This document shows positions 29,775 through 39,661 of a DNA stretch of 64,000 nt, piece by piece. The notes under the pieces were generated by a model. It was not told where the DNA came from and did not search any database. It saw only the letters and a program-made list of their open reading frames with translations. The position numbers and the translations under genes are program-made. This DNA comes from Candidatus Megaera endosymbiont of Mesostigma viride. Lineage in GTDB: Bacteria > Pseudomonadota > Alphaproteobacteria > Rickettsiales > Rickettsiaceae. How positions within the stretch are numbered: the stretch's first letter is position 1; each line of letters begins with the position of its first letter. The stretch is taken from assembly GCA_020410825.1 (NCBI GenBank), contig CP084576.1, forward strand, positions 1,364,001 to 1,428,000, read 5' to 3'.

Positions 29775-32063
29775 GTGAATAAAGTAATAAGACTAATTTT
29801 TTTGGCAAGCTCTTTGTTTGTTTTTTCCTGTGCTGTTGCCGATGAAAAAATTACCAAGATTGTTGTACATGGGAATCAAAGAATTCAGACATCAACCATC
29901 GAAGAGTATATAGGTTTAAGGGAAGGACAGCAATTTTCTTTAGAATCTCAAAATGATGCCGTTAAAAGTCTATATGCAACTTCATTATTTGAAGATGTTT
30001 CCATAAATTTTGTAAACGGGGTTTTAAGAGTTGATGTAAAAGAAACACCTTTTGTAAGCAAAGTAACTTTTACCGGAAATTCCAAGATAAAATCTGCAAT
30101 CCTTACAAATGAAATCTCAACTGTTGCGGGTGAATCGTTAAGAAAAGCAAAACTGAGAGCAGACGTAGAAAAAATTAAGGAAATGTATAAACGTTCTGGT
30201 AGATTTTCTGTTAACGTTAACTCTAAAATTGAGGAACAGGGAAACAATGCCGTCAAAGTTATTTTTCAAATTACTGAAGGTCCAAAAACTGGAGTGAAAT
30301 CCATTTACTTCGCCGGTAATGCGAATTATTCAAATTCTGAATTAAGATCTGTTATAATGACCAAGGAATCTAAATGGTTTAGGTTTTTAGAGACTAATGA
30401 TACCTATGATCCTGACAGGATAGAATATGATAAGCATCTGCTTGCCAAATTCTATAATTCAGTAGGATTTGCAGATTTTAACGTAATTTCAGTTACAGCG
30501 GATTTACTTCCGACAAAGGAGGGATTTATATTAACTTATTCAGTTGATGAAGGTAATAAATATCAATTTGGGAATATTACAGTTAATAATAAATTAAAAA
30601 ATGTCGAAACGGCAGAAGTGGAAAAGTTTATTTCTCAGAAAAAGGGAGAAACTTTTAATTTAGACGCTATGGAATCGATTGCCGAGAAAATAACCAGTTA
30701 TTTGGGAAGTCGTGGCTATCCGCAAGTAGAGGTTTATCCTGATATAAAACCAAATAGGGAAGCTAGAATAGTAGATGTGGTAATCGTAGTTGATCAGGCT
30801 GATAAGATTTTTATAAATAAAATCAATATTGAAGGCAACTTGAAGACCGAGGACCATGTTATTAGACGTCAACTTAAAATAGCAGAAGGTGATATATTTA
30901 ATCGCTCAAAGATTGAAAAAGGTGAGCAAAATATTCGTAATTTGGATTATTTCGATAAATTAATGCTAAAAATAGCTCCTACTGATCGAAGAGACCGTTA
31001 CGATATTAATATAGATGTTGAAGAAAAATCTACTTCTTCTATTGGACTAGATCTTGGATATAATACTGCTGGCGGTCCTTTTGGGCGCATATCCTTTTTA
31101 GAAAGGAATTTACTTGGTACTGGTAAATATTTAAATGCTGGTATACAAGTCGGTAAAAAAAGCATTAGCTATTATGGAGGTGTGACAAATCCTCATTTTC
31201 TTGATAAAGATTTGTCTTTAGGAGTGAATTTTTTTAGAACCCAGGATGGTCGCGGTAGTGGTTTTGGTAACGGTGAACAGAATTACTCTAAAACTTCTAC
31301 CGGGGGTAAGACATCGATTGGTTATGACATAACCGACGATCTATCTCATGAGGTTGAGTATTTACTTAAACAGGATAAACTAAGTGGCCCATCAGATTCT
31401 GCTTCTGTATTTATTAAAGAGCAAATGGGTAAATTTACGACTTCGGCTATTGGCCACAGTTTGACTTACGATAGAACTGACAGTAGGATATTGCCTAAAA
31501 ACGGCTATTTAATAGTCGGAAGCCAGGAATTTGCTGGGGTTGGCGGCAATACAAAATATCTAAAACATGAACTTGACGGTAAATATTTCAAGTCCTTTGT
31601 TGAGAATAAATACACATTAAAGCTGTCTGCTGCTGCTGGTCATATTAAAGGTGTAAGCGGTAAAAAAGTAAGGATTTCGGATAGATTTAATTTGGGAGAT
31701 GCTTCTCTGAGGGGTTTTGCCCCGGGAGGTATAGGACCTAGGGATAAAAAAACCGATGAAGGTTTTGGCGGTCAGAAATATTATACTGTATCTTCAGAAT
31801 TGAATTTTCCACTAGGATTACCGCAGGAGTTTAATGTGACGGGAGCCGTTTTTGCGGATGCTGGTTCCTTATGGGATGCTGATTCAAAATCTTCTACTCC
31901 AGAAGGATTCTACAATGATAAAGCTCTAAGAGCTTCAGTAGGTTTTGGCTTTATATGGATAACCAAAATTGCTCCTATCAAGGTATACTGGGGTTTCCCA
32001 ATGAAGAAACAGAAATATGATGAAAAACAAACTTTTCATATTCAATTTTCTACAAACTTGTAA
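29775..32063 (+). CDS. bamA: Outer membrane protein assembly factor BamA
   Basis: This Omp85-family protein inserts beta-barrel proteins into the outer membrane. I chose GTG 29775 (AGAGG 8 bp upstream), giving a signal peptide (KVIRLIFLASSLFVFSCAVA-DEK). Five POTRA domains follow over about residues 25-415 (for example KIVVHGNQRIQTSTIEEYIG and INKINIEGNLKTEDHVIRRQL). The 16-strand barrel starts near 420 and contains the conserved loop segment RGFAPGGIGPRD (VRGF-type) and ends HIQFSTNL. A TTG at 29751 is in frame but would put charged residues before the signal. It has 762 residues. Confidence 0.94.
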   Translation: MNKVIRLIFLASSLFVFSCAVADEKITKIVVHGNQRIQTSTIEEYIGLREGQQFSLESQNDAVKSLYATSLFEDVSINFVNGVLRVDVKETPFVSKVTFTGNSKIKSAILTNEISTVAGESLRKAKLRADVEKIKEMYKRSGRFSVNVNSKIEEQGNNAVKVIFQITEGPKTGVKSIYFAGNANYSNSELRSVIMTKESKWFRFLETNDTYDPDRIEYDKHLLAKFYNSVGFADFNVISVTADLLPTKEGFILTYSVDEGNKYQFGNITVNNKLKNVETAEVEKFISQKKGETFNLDAMESIAEKITSYLGSRGYPQVEVYPDIKPNREARIVDVVIVVDQADKIFINKINIEGNLKTEDHVIRRQLKIAEGDIFNRSKIEKGEQNIRNLDYFDKLMLKIAPTDRRDRYDINIDVEEKSTSSIGLDLGYNTAGGPFGRISFLERNLLGTGKYLNAGIQVGKKSISYYGGVTNPHFLDKDLSLGVNFFRTQDGRGSGFGNGEQNYSKTSTGGKTSIGYDITDDLSHEVEYLLKQDKLSGPSDSASVFIKEQMGKFTTSAIGHSLTYDRTDSRILPKNGYLIVGSQEFAGVGGNTKYLKHELDGKYFKSFVENKYTLKLSAAAGHIKGVSGKKVRISDRFNLGDASLRGFAPGGIGPRDKKTDEGFGGQKYYTVSSELNFPLGLPQEFNVTGAVFADAGSLWDADSKSSTPEGFYNDKALRASVGFGFIWITKIAPIKVYWGFPMKKQKYDEKQTFHIQFSTNL

Positions 32064-32592
32064 AGTTCTCTGAATTTATTTACGTTGCAAAAATTAATAT
32101 TACAAAATTTTGCAACGTTGTAGCTTAAAGAGATACTTATTCTCTTTACAATGAAGTCTGGTTATTTATTTAACAGGTTAGACTAAAAACCTTGTATTTT
32201 TATCAAGGTATTAGAAGAGTTATCTTGTTATGTTAGTAAGCATAAGCAGATTTAAGAGAACAGGATACGTGATATAAGAATTTGTTGTTTGTGTAGCTAC
32301 TATAGGTAACTTTAAATATAATCGTATGACTAATATTATTTAAAGCTTTTAAGTAGAGTGGTAAAATATAAGGGGATTTGGTAAACAGGGATTGATGGTT
32401 ATAAGGCACTACTTTAGAAAACGCTTATTTTTCACTTTCGTTTGCCCAAACTATATAGTGATGCAGAAATAATACCTAAGCTTATTTAGAAGTAGAAATT
32501 TTTGTCTATTGGATTGGAAAGTTTATTTTATAAATCTTGGTAGTTTTATACTAATTAATAAGTGTTGATTTATTTTGTTTTAGGAGGAAGTG
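32064..32592. other. Gene-free region between bamA and sucA with two hairpins
   Basis: A perfect 11-bp stem, ACGTTGCAAAA (32082-32092) with TTTTGCAACGT (32108-32118), lies 20 bp after bamA. A second hairpin, AAAGAGA (32127-32133) with TCTCTTT (32141-32147), follows directly. Both are plausible end-of-transcript structures, though no strong T run follows. The remaining 440 bp have no ORF that I can support. AGGAGG at 32582-32587 is the sucA ribosome site. Confidence 0.4.
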
Positions 32593-35397
32593 GTGGGAAA
32601 GGATTTTGAACATTCAAGTTTTCTATTTGGTAGTAACTCAGTATTTATTGAGGAGCTTTATCAAAAATATTTACAAGATCCAAATTCTATTGACCCGAGC
32701 TGGGCAAAATTTTTTGCAGTACAAAGTGATATCACCCCTTTGAAAACCACTGCCAAAATTATTATCCAGGATAAACTGGTTATTTCTTCTAATCAAGACG
32801 TGCCAACTAGTTCTTCTTTAGCAGAAAATTCTTTGAGAGCAAAGTTCATGATTAAGGCCTATAGGGAGCATGGCCATTACCTAGCTAACCTAGATCCGTT
32901 AGGACTCGAGGTAAAAAAAACTAAGGAAGAGCTGAAATTAAACTTAGCAGATTTTGGCTTTAATGCGAATCAGTTATCAGAGCTTGTTGATGTATCAGGG
33001 GAATTTGATGATCTAAAAATCATTACTCTCGGTGAACTTGTCAATGTTTTAAACAGAACTTATTCCGGTTCAGTAGCAGTGGAATTTTCGCATGTGGAGA
33101 ACTCAGTAGCCCAAGAATGGTTATATAATAAATTAGATAGTATTAGTACTCATATTAACCTATCGTTAGAGGAAAAAAAACAAACACTACAAGACCTAGT
33201 GGAAGTAGAAGGTTTTGAGCAGTATTTACATGTAAAATTTCCTGGAGCTAAGAGGTTTTCTATAGAAGGTGGGGATGCTTCCATAATAAGTCTTGATAGA
33301 ATAATTGAAGAGTCAGCATCTATCGGAGCAGAAGAAGCGGTGATTGGTCTTGCACATAGAGGAAGGTTATCGACGCTAACCAAAATTATGAATAAGCCTT
33401 ATAGAGCTATTTTTTCTGAATTTATGGGAAGCAGTGCCTTTCCAAGTGATCTTGGTGTAACAGGCGATGTAAAATATCATATGGGTTATTCTTCAGATAA
33501 AACTACTAAATCCGGAAAAAAAGTTCATCTTTCTTTAACAGCAAACCCCTCGCATTTAGAAGCTGTAAATCCGGTAGTTGCCGGTAAAGTTAGAGCCAAA
33601 CAAGATTGTATGAATCGCGACCGTAGAAAAGTCGTGGGTATTTTGATTCACGGTGATGCTGCATTTTGCGGCCAGGGAGTAGTGGCAGAAAGTTTAGTAA
33701 TGTCTGGTCTTGCTCCATATGATGTAGGAGGGATATTCCATATAGTAATTAATAACCAAATTGGTTTTACGGCTAATAGCTATGATTCAAGAGCTAGTAG
33801 ATATTGTACAGAAGTGGCAAAAGTGGTTGGTGCTCCAATATTTCATGTTAACGGAGATGATGTAGAGGCAGTAGTATTAGTTACTAAAATTGCCTGCGAA
33901 TATAGGCAAAAATTTCAGAAAGATGTGGTAGTTGATATAGTTTGCTACCGTAAATATGGCCATAATGAAGGCGATGAGCCAATGTATACCCAGAGCGTAA
34001 TGTATGAGGTAATTAAAAATAAACAAACCCCAGCTGCTATCTATTCAGAGAAATTGAGTAATGCAGGGTTGATCGCTAGAAATTATTATCCAGAACTGAA
34101 ACAAAAGTTTAAGAGTTTTTTAGACTCAGAATTTAATGAGGTTAAAAATTATAAACCAAGAGCTCAGTGGTTAGAAGGGCAGTGGTCTGGTTTTGATCGT
34201 CTTAGTGAGGATAAATTGTTAACAGGCGTCCATAAGTCCGTGCTACAGGAAATTGGTATCAAACTTTGTAGCATCCCTGGTGATTTTTCTATAAACCATA
34301 AATTAGCTAAATTATTCGAAGTAAGAAGCAATGATCTGATGAGTGACCAGCCAATTGATTGGGCCACGGCGGAACAACTAGCGTTTGCAACATTACTTAA
34401 TGAAAAGACACCAATTAGGTTTACTGGCCAAGATGTCGAGAGAGGGACTTTTTCTCATCGCCATGCCGTACTCCACAGCCAAACTGATAAATCAATTTAC
34501 GAACCTTTAAATAATATATCGGAAGATCAGGCATTTTTTGAAATTGCGGACAGTAATTTATCTGAATATGGCGTGCTTGGGTTTGAGTATGGTTATTCGA
34601 TAGTAGATCCTAACCGTTTAGTGATATGGGAAGCTCAATTTGGTGATTTTGCTAATGGTGCGCAGATTATTTTTGATCAGTTCATTTCTTCTGCTGAAAC
34701 AAAATGGCTTAGGATGAGTGGTATTGTTGTGCTTTTACCTCATGGAATGGAAGGCCAAGGACCAGAACATAGTTCAGCAAGGTTGGAAAGGTTTTTACAA
34801 TTATGCGCAGAGGATAACATGTGCGTGGCTTACCCAACAACTCCAGCTTCAATATTCCATCTTCTGCGCCGTCAGATGAAAAGAAATTTTAGGAAACCTC
34901 TGATTGTTATGTCGCCTAAATCTTTGCTCCGCCATAAGTTAGCTGTTTCTAGTCTTGCAGAGCTGGATGAAGGAACAAAATTTATCCCGGTAATTGATGA
35001 AGTTGATAGAGAAATTAAAGCTGAAAGAGTAAAAAAAGTAATTTTTTGTTCTGGTAAAGTCTATTATGATTTAATTGAATCAAGGCGGGAAAGAAAAATA
35101 GATAACATTGTTATTATTCGTTTTGAACAATTATTTCCATTTATAGAAGAAGATGTCATAAAAATTATGAAGAAATACCAGACAGCTTCAAAATTTGTTT
35201 GGTGTCAGGAAGAACCTCGGAATATGGGAGCATGGAAGTTTATACGCCATCAGTTAGACTCATGCTTGGAAAAAGCCAGCATTAAAGTACAAGTGAGTTA
35301 TACTGGCAGGGAAAGGTCCGCATCTCCAGCTGTTGGTTATTTGTATATTCATAATAAACAACAGGAAACTTTGTTAGAAGAAGCTTTTGAACTTTAA
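32593..35397 (+). CDS. sucA: 2-oxoglutarate dehydrogenase E1 component
   Basis: This thiamine-diphosphate enzyme decarboxylates 2-oxoglutarate in the TCA cycle and hands succinyl to SucB. At about 935 residues it is full length. Landmarks are an N-terminal [18 protein letters not shown] peptide (E2-binding type), [19 protein letters not shown], and the ThDP motif [16 protein letters not shown] to NNQIGFT. Others are [22 protein letters not shown] and [20 protein letters not shown]. Two GTG codons stand in tandem (32590, 32593); the second is better spaced from AGGAGG. It forms an operon with sucB. Confidence 0.95.
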   Translation: MGKDFEHSSFLFGSNSVFIEELYQKYLQDPNSIDPSWAKFFAVQSDITPLKTTAKIIIQDKLVISSNQDVPTSSSLAENSLRAKFMIKAYREHGHYLANLDPLGLEVKKTKEELKLNLADFGFNANQLSELVDVSGEFDDLKIITLGELVNVLNRTYSGSVAVEFSHVENSVAQEWLYNKLDSISTHINLSLEEKKQTLQDLVEVEGFEQYLHVKFPGAKRFSIEGGDASIISLDRIIEESASIGAEEAVIGLAHRGRLSTLTKIMNKPYRAIFSEFMGSSAFPSDLGVTGDVKYHMGYSSDKTTKSGKKVHLSLTANPSHLEAVNPVVAGKVRAKQDCMNRDRRKVVGILIHGDAAFCGQGVVAESLVMSGLAPYDVGGIFHIVINNQIGFTANSYDSRASRYCTEVAKVVGAPIFHVNGDDVEAVVLVTKIACEYRQKFQKDVVVDIVCYRKYGHNEGDEPMYTQSVMYEVIKNKQTPAAIYSEKLSNAGLIARNYYPELKQKFKSFLDSEFNEVKNYKPRAQWLEGQWSGFDRLSEDKLLTGVHKSVLQEIGIKLCSIPGDFSINHKLAKLFEVRSNDLMSDQPIDWATAEQLAFATLLNEKTPIRFTGQDVERGTFSHRHAVLHSQTDKSIYEPLNNISEDQAFFEIADSNLSEYGVLGFEYGYSIVDPNRLVIWEAQFGDFANGAQIIFDQFISSAETKWLRMSGIVVLLPHGMEGQGPEHSSARLERFLQLCAEDNMCVAYPTTPASIFHLLRRQMKRNFRKPLIVMSPKSLLRHKLAVSSLAELDEGTKFIPVIDEVDREIKAERVKKVIFCSGKVYYDLIESRRERKIDNIVIIRFEQLFPFIEEDVIKIMKKYQTASKFVWCQEEPRNMGAWKFIRHQLDSCLEKASIKVQVSYTGRERSASPAVGYLYIHNKQQETLLEEAFEL

Positions 35398-35451
35398 ATA
35401 ACCCCAAACGGGAAAAGATCGTTTATATTATAGAAATTATTGGAGAATTTT

Positions 35452-36660
35452 ATGAATGTTGAAATTATAGTACCAGCGTTAGGAGAATCGGTCTCTGAAG
35501 CAACTGTTGCTAAGTGGTATAAAAAAGCTGGGGATGTTGTAAAGCTTGATGAATTATTACTTGAACTTGAAACTGAGAAAGTTACTTTAGAAGTTAGTGC
35601 GGTGGCAGAAGGGATATTAGATACGATTTTAAAGCAAGAAGGAGACGTTGTTAGTATCGGTCAAGTTTTAGGTTCTATAAAACCGGGAATAGCGACCCAA
35701 AATACAGAAGTAAATCAAAAAGCCTCAAGTACTCCAGTTCTTGGGATAGAAACCAGAGGACCGACAATTCAAGAAAAAAAAGTGGATTCAGTAAGTGCTA
35801 TGCCACCGTCTGTACAGAAATTAGTAAAAGAAAATAATCTAAATCCAGCAACTATTGCAGGAACTGGCAAAGACGGAAGAATAAATAAGGGAGATGTGCT
35901 AAATGTTTTAGCAACAACTACCGTAAGAGCCCCAGAAATAGAAACGGTAATACCTGGAGATAAGCCGGTAGAAAAAGTGCGTATGTCCCGTCTTAGAAAG
36001 ACTATAGCTCAGCGTTTAAAAGACTCGCAAAATACAGCAGCTATTCTTACTACTTTCAACGAAATTGATATGTTAAACGTGATTAATTTACGTAAGAAAC
36101 ACCGGGAGGAATTCGAGAAAAAGCATGGTGTTAAGCTGGGGTTTATGTCATTTTTTGTTAAAGCTGTTGTAAATGCTTTAAAAGAGATACCTGCTGTAAA
36201 TGCTGAGATAGACGGAGATGATATAATATACAAGCGTTACTACGACATAGGCGTAGCTGTTGGTACTGATCAAGGTTTGGTAGTACCGGTTCTGCGGAAT
36301 GCCGATAAAATGAGCTTTTCTACGGTTGAGAAAGAAATAGGACATTTAGCAGCAAAGGCCCGGGACGGTAAACTTGCAATGGTTGATTTAACAGGAGGGA
36401 CATTTTCTATTACTAATGGTGGGGTTTATGGTTCATTACTTTCAACTCCGATTATTAATCCTCCACAAAGCGGTATTATAGGTTTGCATAATACGCAAGA
36501 AAGGCCGGTAGTTATCGATGGGAAGATTGAAATTCGTCCAATGATGTATATTGCCCTATCTTATGACCACAGAATCATTGACGGTAAGGATGCGGTAACT
36601 TTCTTGGTTAAAGTGAAAAACGCTATTGAAAATCCGGAAAGATTACTTTTTGATTTGTAG
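35452..36660 (+). CDS. sucB: Dihydrolipoyllysine-residue succinyltransferase (E2 of 2-oxoglutarate dehydrogenase)
   Basis: This protein transfers succinyl groups from lipoyl-lysine to CoA. Its lipoyl domain is at residues 1-75 with the lipoylated Lys43 (ETEKVTLEV). The peripheral-subunit-binding domain is near 115-150 ([33 protein letters not shown]). The catalytic domain runs from about 175 to 402, ending with the active-site [13 protein letters not shown] (HxxxD). I chose ATG 35452, with GGAG 7 bp upstream, over an in-frame start at 35440. It lies 54 bp after sucA. Confidence 0.95.
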   Translation: MNVEIIVPALGESVSEATVAKWYKKAGDVVKLDELLLELETEKVTLEVSAVAEGILDTILKQEGDVVSIGQVLGSIKPGIATQNTEVNQKASSTPVLGIETRGPTIQEKKVDSVSAMPPSVQKLVKENNLNPATIAGTGKDGRINKGDVLNVLATTTVRAPEIETVIPGDKPVEKVRMSRLRKTIAQRLKDSQNTAAILTTFNEIDMLNVINLRKKHREEFEKKHGVKLGFMSFFVKAVVNALKEIPAVNAEIDGDDIIYKRYYDIGVAVGTDQGLVVPVLRNADKMSFSTVEKEIGHLAAKARDGKLAMVDLTGGTFSITNGGVYGSLLSTPIINPPQSGIIGLHNTQERPVVIDGKIEIRPMMYIALSYDHRIIDGKDAVTFLVKVKNAIENPERLLFDL

Positions 36661-36792
36661 GTTACTTTGAGTTATGGATGCAGAATTTTAAGTTATAAGC
36701 TTTTTGCACTAGTATTTTTAAATTGCTAACTTATAATCAAATTTTAAAAAACGTTAACTTAACTTATCTAAATAAGGGTTGTATAAATAGTA

Positions 36793-37392
36793 ATGTATGA
36801 GATTTTTCTTGAGATTGTTTGGTTTGTCGAAAGCCTAGGTTATCTAGGTATATTTATCATGACATTTGTTGAAAGCACTTTTATACCAATACCAGCAGAG
36901 ATTACCTTAATTCCGGCCGGATACCTTGTACACAAGGGAGAAATGCATGGATTATTAGTCCTGGTGGTAAGCAGTATTGGAACTCTAGGAGGTTCACTGG
37001 CGAATTATTATATTGCATATTTTTTTGGAAGGAAATTATTTACGAATAAAGGTAAGTACTTTTTTATCAATCAATCTAAATTGGAAAAAATAGAAAAGTT
37101 TTTTGCTAGCCACGGGGCAATATCAGTTTTTACTGGTAGATTTTTACCAGGAGTCAAGCATTTTATCTCATTTCCTGCGGGTCTTGCGAAAATGAATTTA
37201 AAACCTTTTTGCCTATACACTTTACTTGGGGGGACTATCTGGTGTGCCGTTTTAATATCATTAGGTTATGTTATCGGGGAAAATGAGCACTTGATAAAGA
37301 AGTACTTAAAACAAGCTAATATCATTTTCCTGGTTTTAGTCGGCGTACTCGTTCTGTATTATGTATGGAAGAAAAACACTCAAAAACAGTAG
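36793..37392 (+). CDS. DedA-family membrane protein
   Basis: This 199-residue membrane protein of the DedA/SNARE-associated (VTT) superfamily has its signature segments: FVESTFIPIPAEI, the re-entrant GTLGGSLANYYIAYFFGR, and FTGRFLPGVKHFISFPAGLAKM. Members act as phospholipid (C55-P or PE) translocases and affect envelope stress and membrane potential. It stands alone between sucB and a convergent SDR gene. A C-terminal hydrophobic helix ends in YVWKKNTQKQ. Confidence 0.88.
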   Translation: MYEIFLEIVWFVESLGYLGIFIMTFVESTFIPIPAEITLIPAGYLVHKGEMHGLLVLVVSSIGTLGGSLANYYIAYFFGRKLFTNKGKYFFINQSKLEKIEKFFASHGAISVFTGRFLPGVKHFISFPAGLAKMNLKPFCLYTLLGGTIWCAVLISLGYVIGENEHLIKKYLKQANIIFLVLVGVLVLYYVWKKNTQKQ

Positions 37393-37433
37393 GAATAACT
37401 TTTTCAATAAATAGCAACTGTAGATTCTAGAGT

Positions 37434-38228
37434 TTATTGATCGTCTTCTTTAGGTTCATTATTTTCAAAAGCCGGTTTCCCCGGGATTTTGGAGTTGATA
37501 TAATCTATTAGTTGATTGGGCAAGGTGTTAAAACATTTAAGAAGAAGATAAATAGTGGTTGGAAAAGCTATTACTCCCTTATTATTGCTAACCCCTTTAA
37601 TTATTTTTTCAGCGGCTTTCTCTGCCGAAATCATAAAAGGCATAGGGAAATTATTAACTTCAGTCATTGGAGTTTTGATATAACCTGGGATAACAACGGT
37701 TGTATGAACGTTATATTGTTTTAGGTATCCTCTTAACGCTTCTCCAAAAACCCTTATACATGCTTTACTGGCGGAGTACGAAGGAGCACTGGAAAGGCCG
37801 ATTAGTCCTGCCATTGAGCTAATTATAACTATATTTCCTTTTCTTCTTTTAATCATGTGCGGTATTATAGGCATTATTGTGTTCAGGACGCCGTTAATAT
37901 TAGTATCAAATATTGTTTGAACTTGAGAGGGGCTCTCTGGCCCTTGTAAAGTTCCAGCGGAAACACCTGCACAAGCAACTACAATATCAATTCCGTATTG
38001 GTTACAAAAATCTGTTAAATGGTCGGTTAGTGCTTTTTTCTCTCTTATATCTAGGGCAAGTAGATGAGTTTTAGCTCCTCTGAGGTTGCATAAATTAGCT
38101 ATTTTATTTAGCTGATAAACGTTTCTTCCGACTAGTATTAATCTAACATGTGGCGTGGCATATTGCATAGCGATCTCATAGCCAAGGCCACTGGTAGCTC
38201 CAGTAATTAATATTGTTTGTTTATTCAT
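37434..38228 (-). CDS. Short-chain dehydrogenase/reductase (SDR)
   Basis: This 264-residue classical SDR has TGATSGLGYE (cofactor glycine motif), LALDIREKKAL, VACAGVSAG, NINGVLNTIMP, the catalytic Ser in VIISSMAGLIGLSS, and YSASK (Tyr-Lys). The C-terminal region (LLKCFNTLPNQLIDYINSKI) is hydrophobic, as in membrane-associated ketoreductase or dehydrogenase members. I chose ATG 38228 (MNKQTILITGATSG) over a TTG at 38249. The substrate cannot be told from sequence. Confidence 0.87.
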   Translation of the reverse strand: MNKQTILITGATSGLGYEIAMQYATPHVRLILVGRNVYQLNKIANLCNLRGAKTHLLALDIREKKALTDHLTDFCNQYGIDIVVACAGVSAGTLQGPESPSQVQTIFDTNINGVLNTIMPIIPHMIKRRKGNIVIISSMAGLIGLSSAPSYSASKACIRVFGEALRGYLKQYNVHTTVVIPGYIKTPMTEVNNFPMPFMISAEKAAEKIIKGVSNNKGVIAFPTTIYLLLKCFNTLPNQLIDYINSKIPGKPAFENNEPKEDDQ

Positions 38229-38346
38229 AATGGTTTTATTTTTTATCAATTTGATAAACTCCAGTGTTTCCTATAATAAAGTTTGCCAAGCGATTGGTCT
38301 ATCTGATTTTATTTCTTAACAAAGGGGTGAATTATTTGATGATTTT

Positions 38347-39369
38347 ATGCTTTACCTATGCTATAAGATTGAGTTTTTTCCGAAAATAAAATTAGAAGTG
38401 ACAATTTATATTGACAATATTGAGTTATCAAGTCCAGTAATACTTGCTCCAATGTCCGGAGTGACTGACTTGCCGTATAGGAAATTAGTTAAACACTTTG
38501 GTGCTGGTCTTGTTGTTTCGGAAATGATAGCAAGTAGGGCTATGATTGTCCAATCTCACCAATCCATGAAGAAATCTGCTATATTGCATGATGACGCAAC
38601 TGGTGCTTGTGTTCAGTTGGCTGGTTGTGAGCCTAAGGTTATAGCCGATTCTGCTAGAATGAATGAGGACATGGGGGCTAAAATCATTGACTTAAATTTC
38701 GGTTGTCCTGCAAAGAAAGTTGTAGGTGGATATTCCGGTTCGGCTTTGATGAAAGATGAAAAATTAGCAGCTGAAATATTGTATTCTACAGTGAAAGCGG
38801 TAAAAATTCCGGTTACTTTGAAAATGAGAACCGGATGGGATGATAATACAAAAAATGCTCCCATTATTGCAAAAATAGCCGAGGATGCCGGTATAAAAAT
38901 GGTCACGGTACACGGTAGGACCAGATGTCAGTTCTACTCAGGAAAAGCAGATTGGGAATTTATATCTTACGTAAAAAAATCAATAAAAATTCCTGTGGTG
39001 GCGAATGGTGATATAGTGTGTTTCGATTCTGCTAAAGAAGCTCTAAATAAATCTGGCGCTGACGGTATAATGATCGGTCGAGGTGCTTACGGCAAACCAT
39101 GGCTTATTTCACAGGTTGCCCATTTTTTAAAAACTGGCAAAAAATTACCTGATCCGTCCCTAAAAGAGCAGCTAGTAATTGTCTTAAATCATTATGATGA
39201 TATGATAAATTACTATGGTATGGATGCTGGAGTAAAACTGGCTAGAAAGCATTTGGGATGGTATAGTAGTGGACTCCCCAATTCTAGCGAGTTTAGGGCT
39301 TTTATTAATCGGACTGTCAATGCCGATGTGGTAAAAGAAAAAATTCAAGAATTTTATAGTTCTATTTAA
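38347..39369 (+). CDS. dusB: tRNA-dihydrouridine synthase (DusB/NifR3 type)
   Basis: This FMN enzyme reduces uridine to dihydrouridine in the tRNA D loop. Motifs are VILAPMSGVTDLPYRKL, SEMIASRAM, the catalytic-Cys loop DLNFGCPAKKVVGGYSGSAL, VTLKMRTGWDD, TVHGRTRCQFYSGKADW and ANGDI...GADGIMIGRGAYGKPW. The ATG at 38347 gives 340 residues. A GTG at 38398 (aligned with MTIYIDNIEL) would match the family N-terminus better. It heads a dusB-fis-ntrY-ntrX run. In other alphaproteobacteria this gene (nifR3) also precedes ntr genes. Confidence 0.92.
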   Translation: MLYLCYKIEFFPKIKLEVTIYIDNIELSSPVILAPMSGVTDLPYRKLVKHFGAGLVVSEMIASRAMIVQSHQSMKKSAILHDDATGACVQLAGCEPKVIADSARMNEDMGAKIIDLNFGCPAKKVVGGYSGSALMKDEKLAAEILYSTVKAVKIPVTLKMRTGWDDNTKNAPIIAKIAEDAGIKMVTVHGRTRCQFYSGKADWEFISYVKKSIKIPVVANGDIVCFDSAKEALNKSGADGIMIGRGAYGKPWLISQVAHFLKTGKKLPDPSLKEQLVIVLNHYDDMINYYGMDAGVKLARKHLGWYSSGLPNSSEFRAFINRTVNADVVKEKIQEFYSSI

Positions 39370-39384
39370 CACTAAGTTATTTTT

Positions 39385-39627
39385 ATGAGAGATAGGGAAT
39401 ATAAGTCGATCATTGATGCGATTGAAGTAAAAATCGATAAATTTTTTGAAATGCACGAAGGCAAATCTCCTGAGACCGGTTTATACGAAAGAGTGGTAAG
39501 AGAAGTTGAAAGAGCTCTTATTAGAAAAACTATTAGCCATACAAATGGTGTTCAAATCAAAGCTTCTAAGATATTAGGTATTAATAGAAATACTTTGAGA
39601 AAAAAAATGAAGGAGCTGGGGCTATAA
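39385..39627 (+). CDS. Fis-like DNA-binding protein
   Basis: This 80-residue protein has a C-terminal Fis-type helix-turn-helix at about 38-80: VEVERALIRKTI-type helix, then NGVQIKASKILGINRNTLRKKMKELG. The N-terminal helix (SIIDAIEVKIDKFFE) would dimerise. It lies 16 bp after dusB, the same arrangement as dusB-fis in E. coli. It also resembles the DNA-binding end of NtrC, whose gene normally sits here in alphaproteobacteria, so it could be a relic of ntrC. No other NtrC domain is left. Confidence 0.8.
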   Translation: MRDREYKSIIDAIEVKIDKFFEMHEGKSPETGLYERVVREVERALIRKTISHTNGVQIKASKILGINRNTLRKKMKELGL

Positions 39628-39661
39628 CATAAGATATTTGCTAATTTTAGGTGTTTGATAT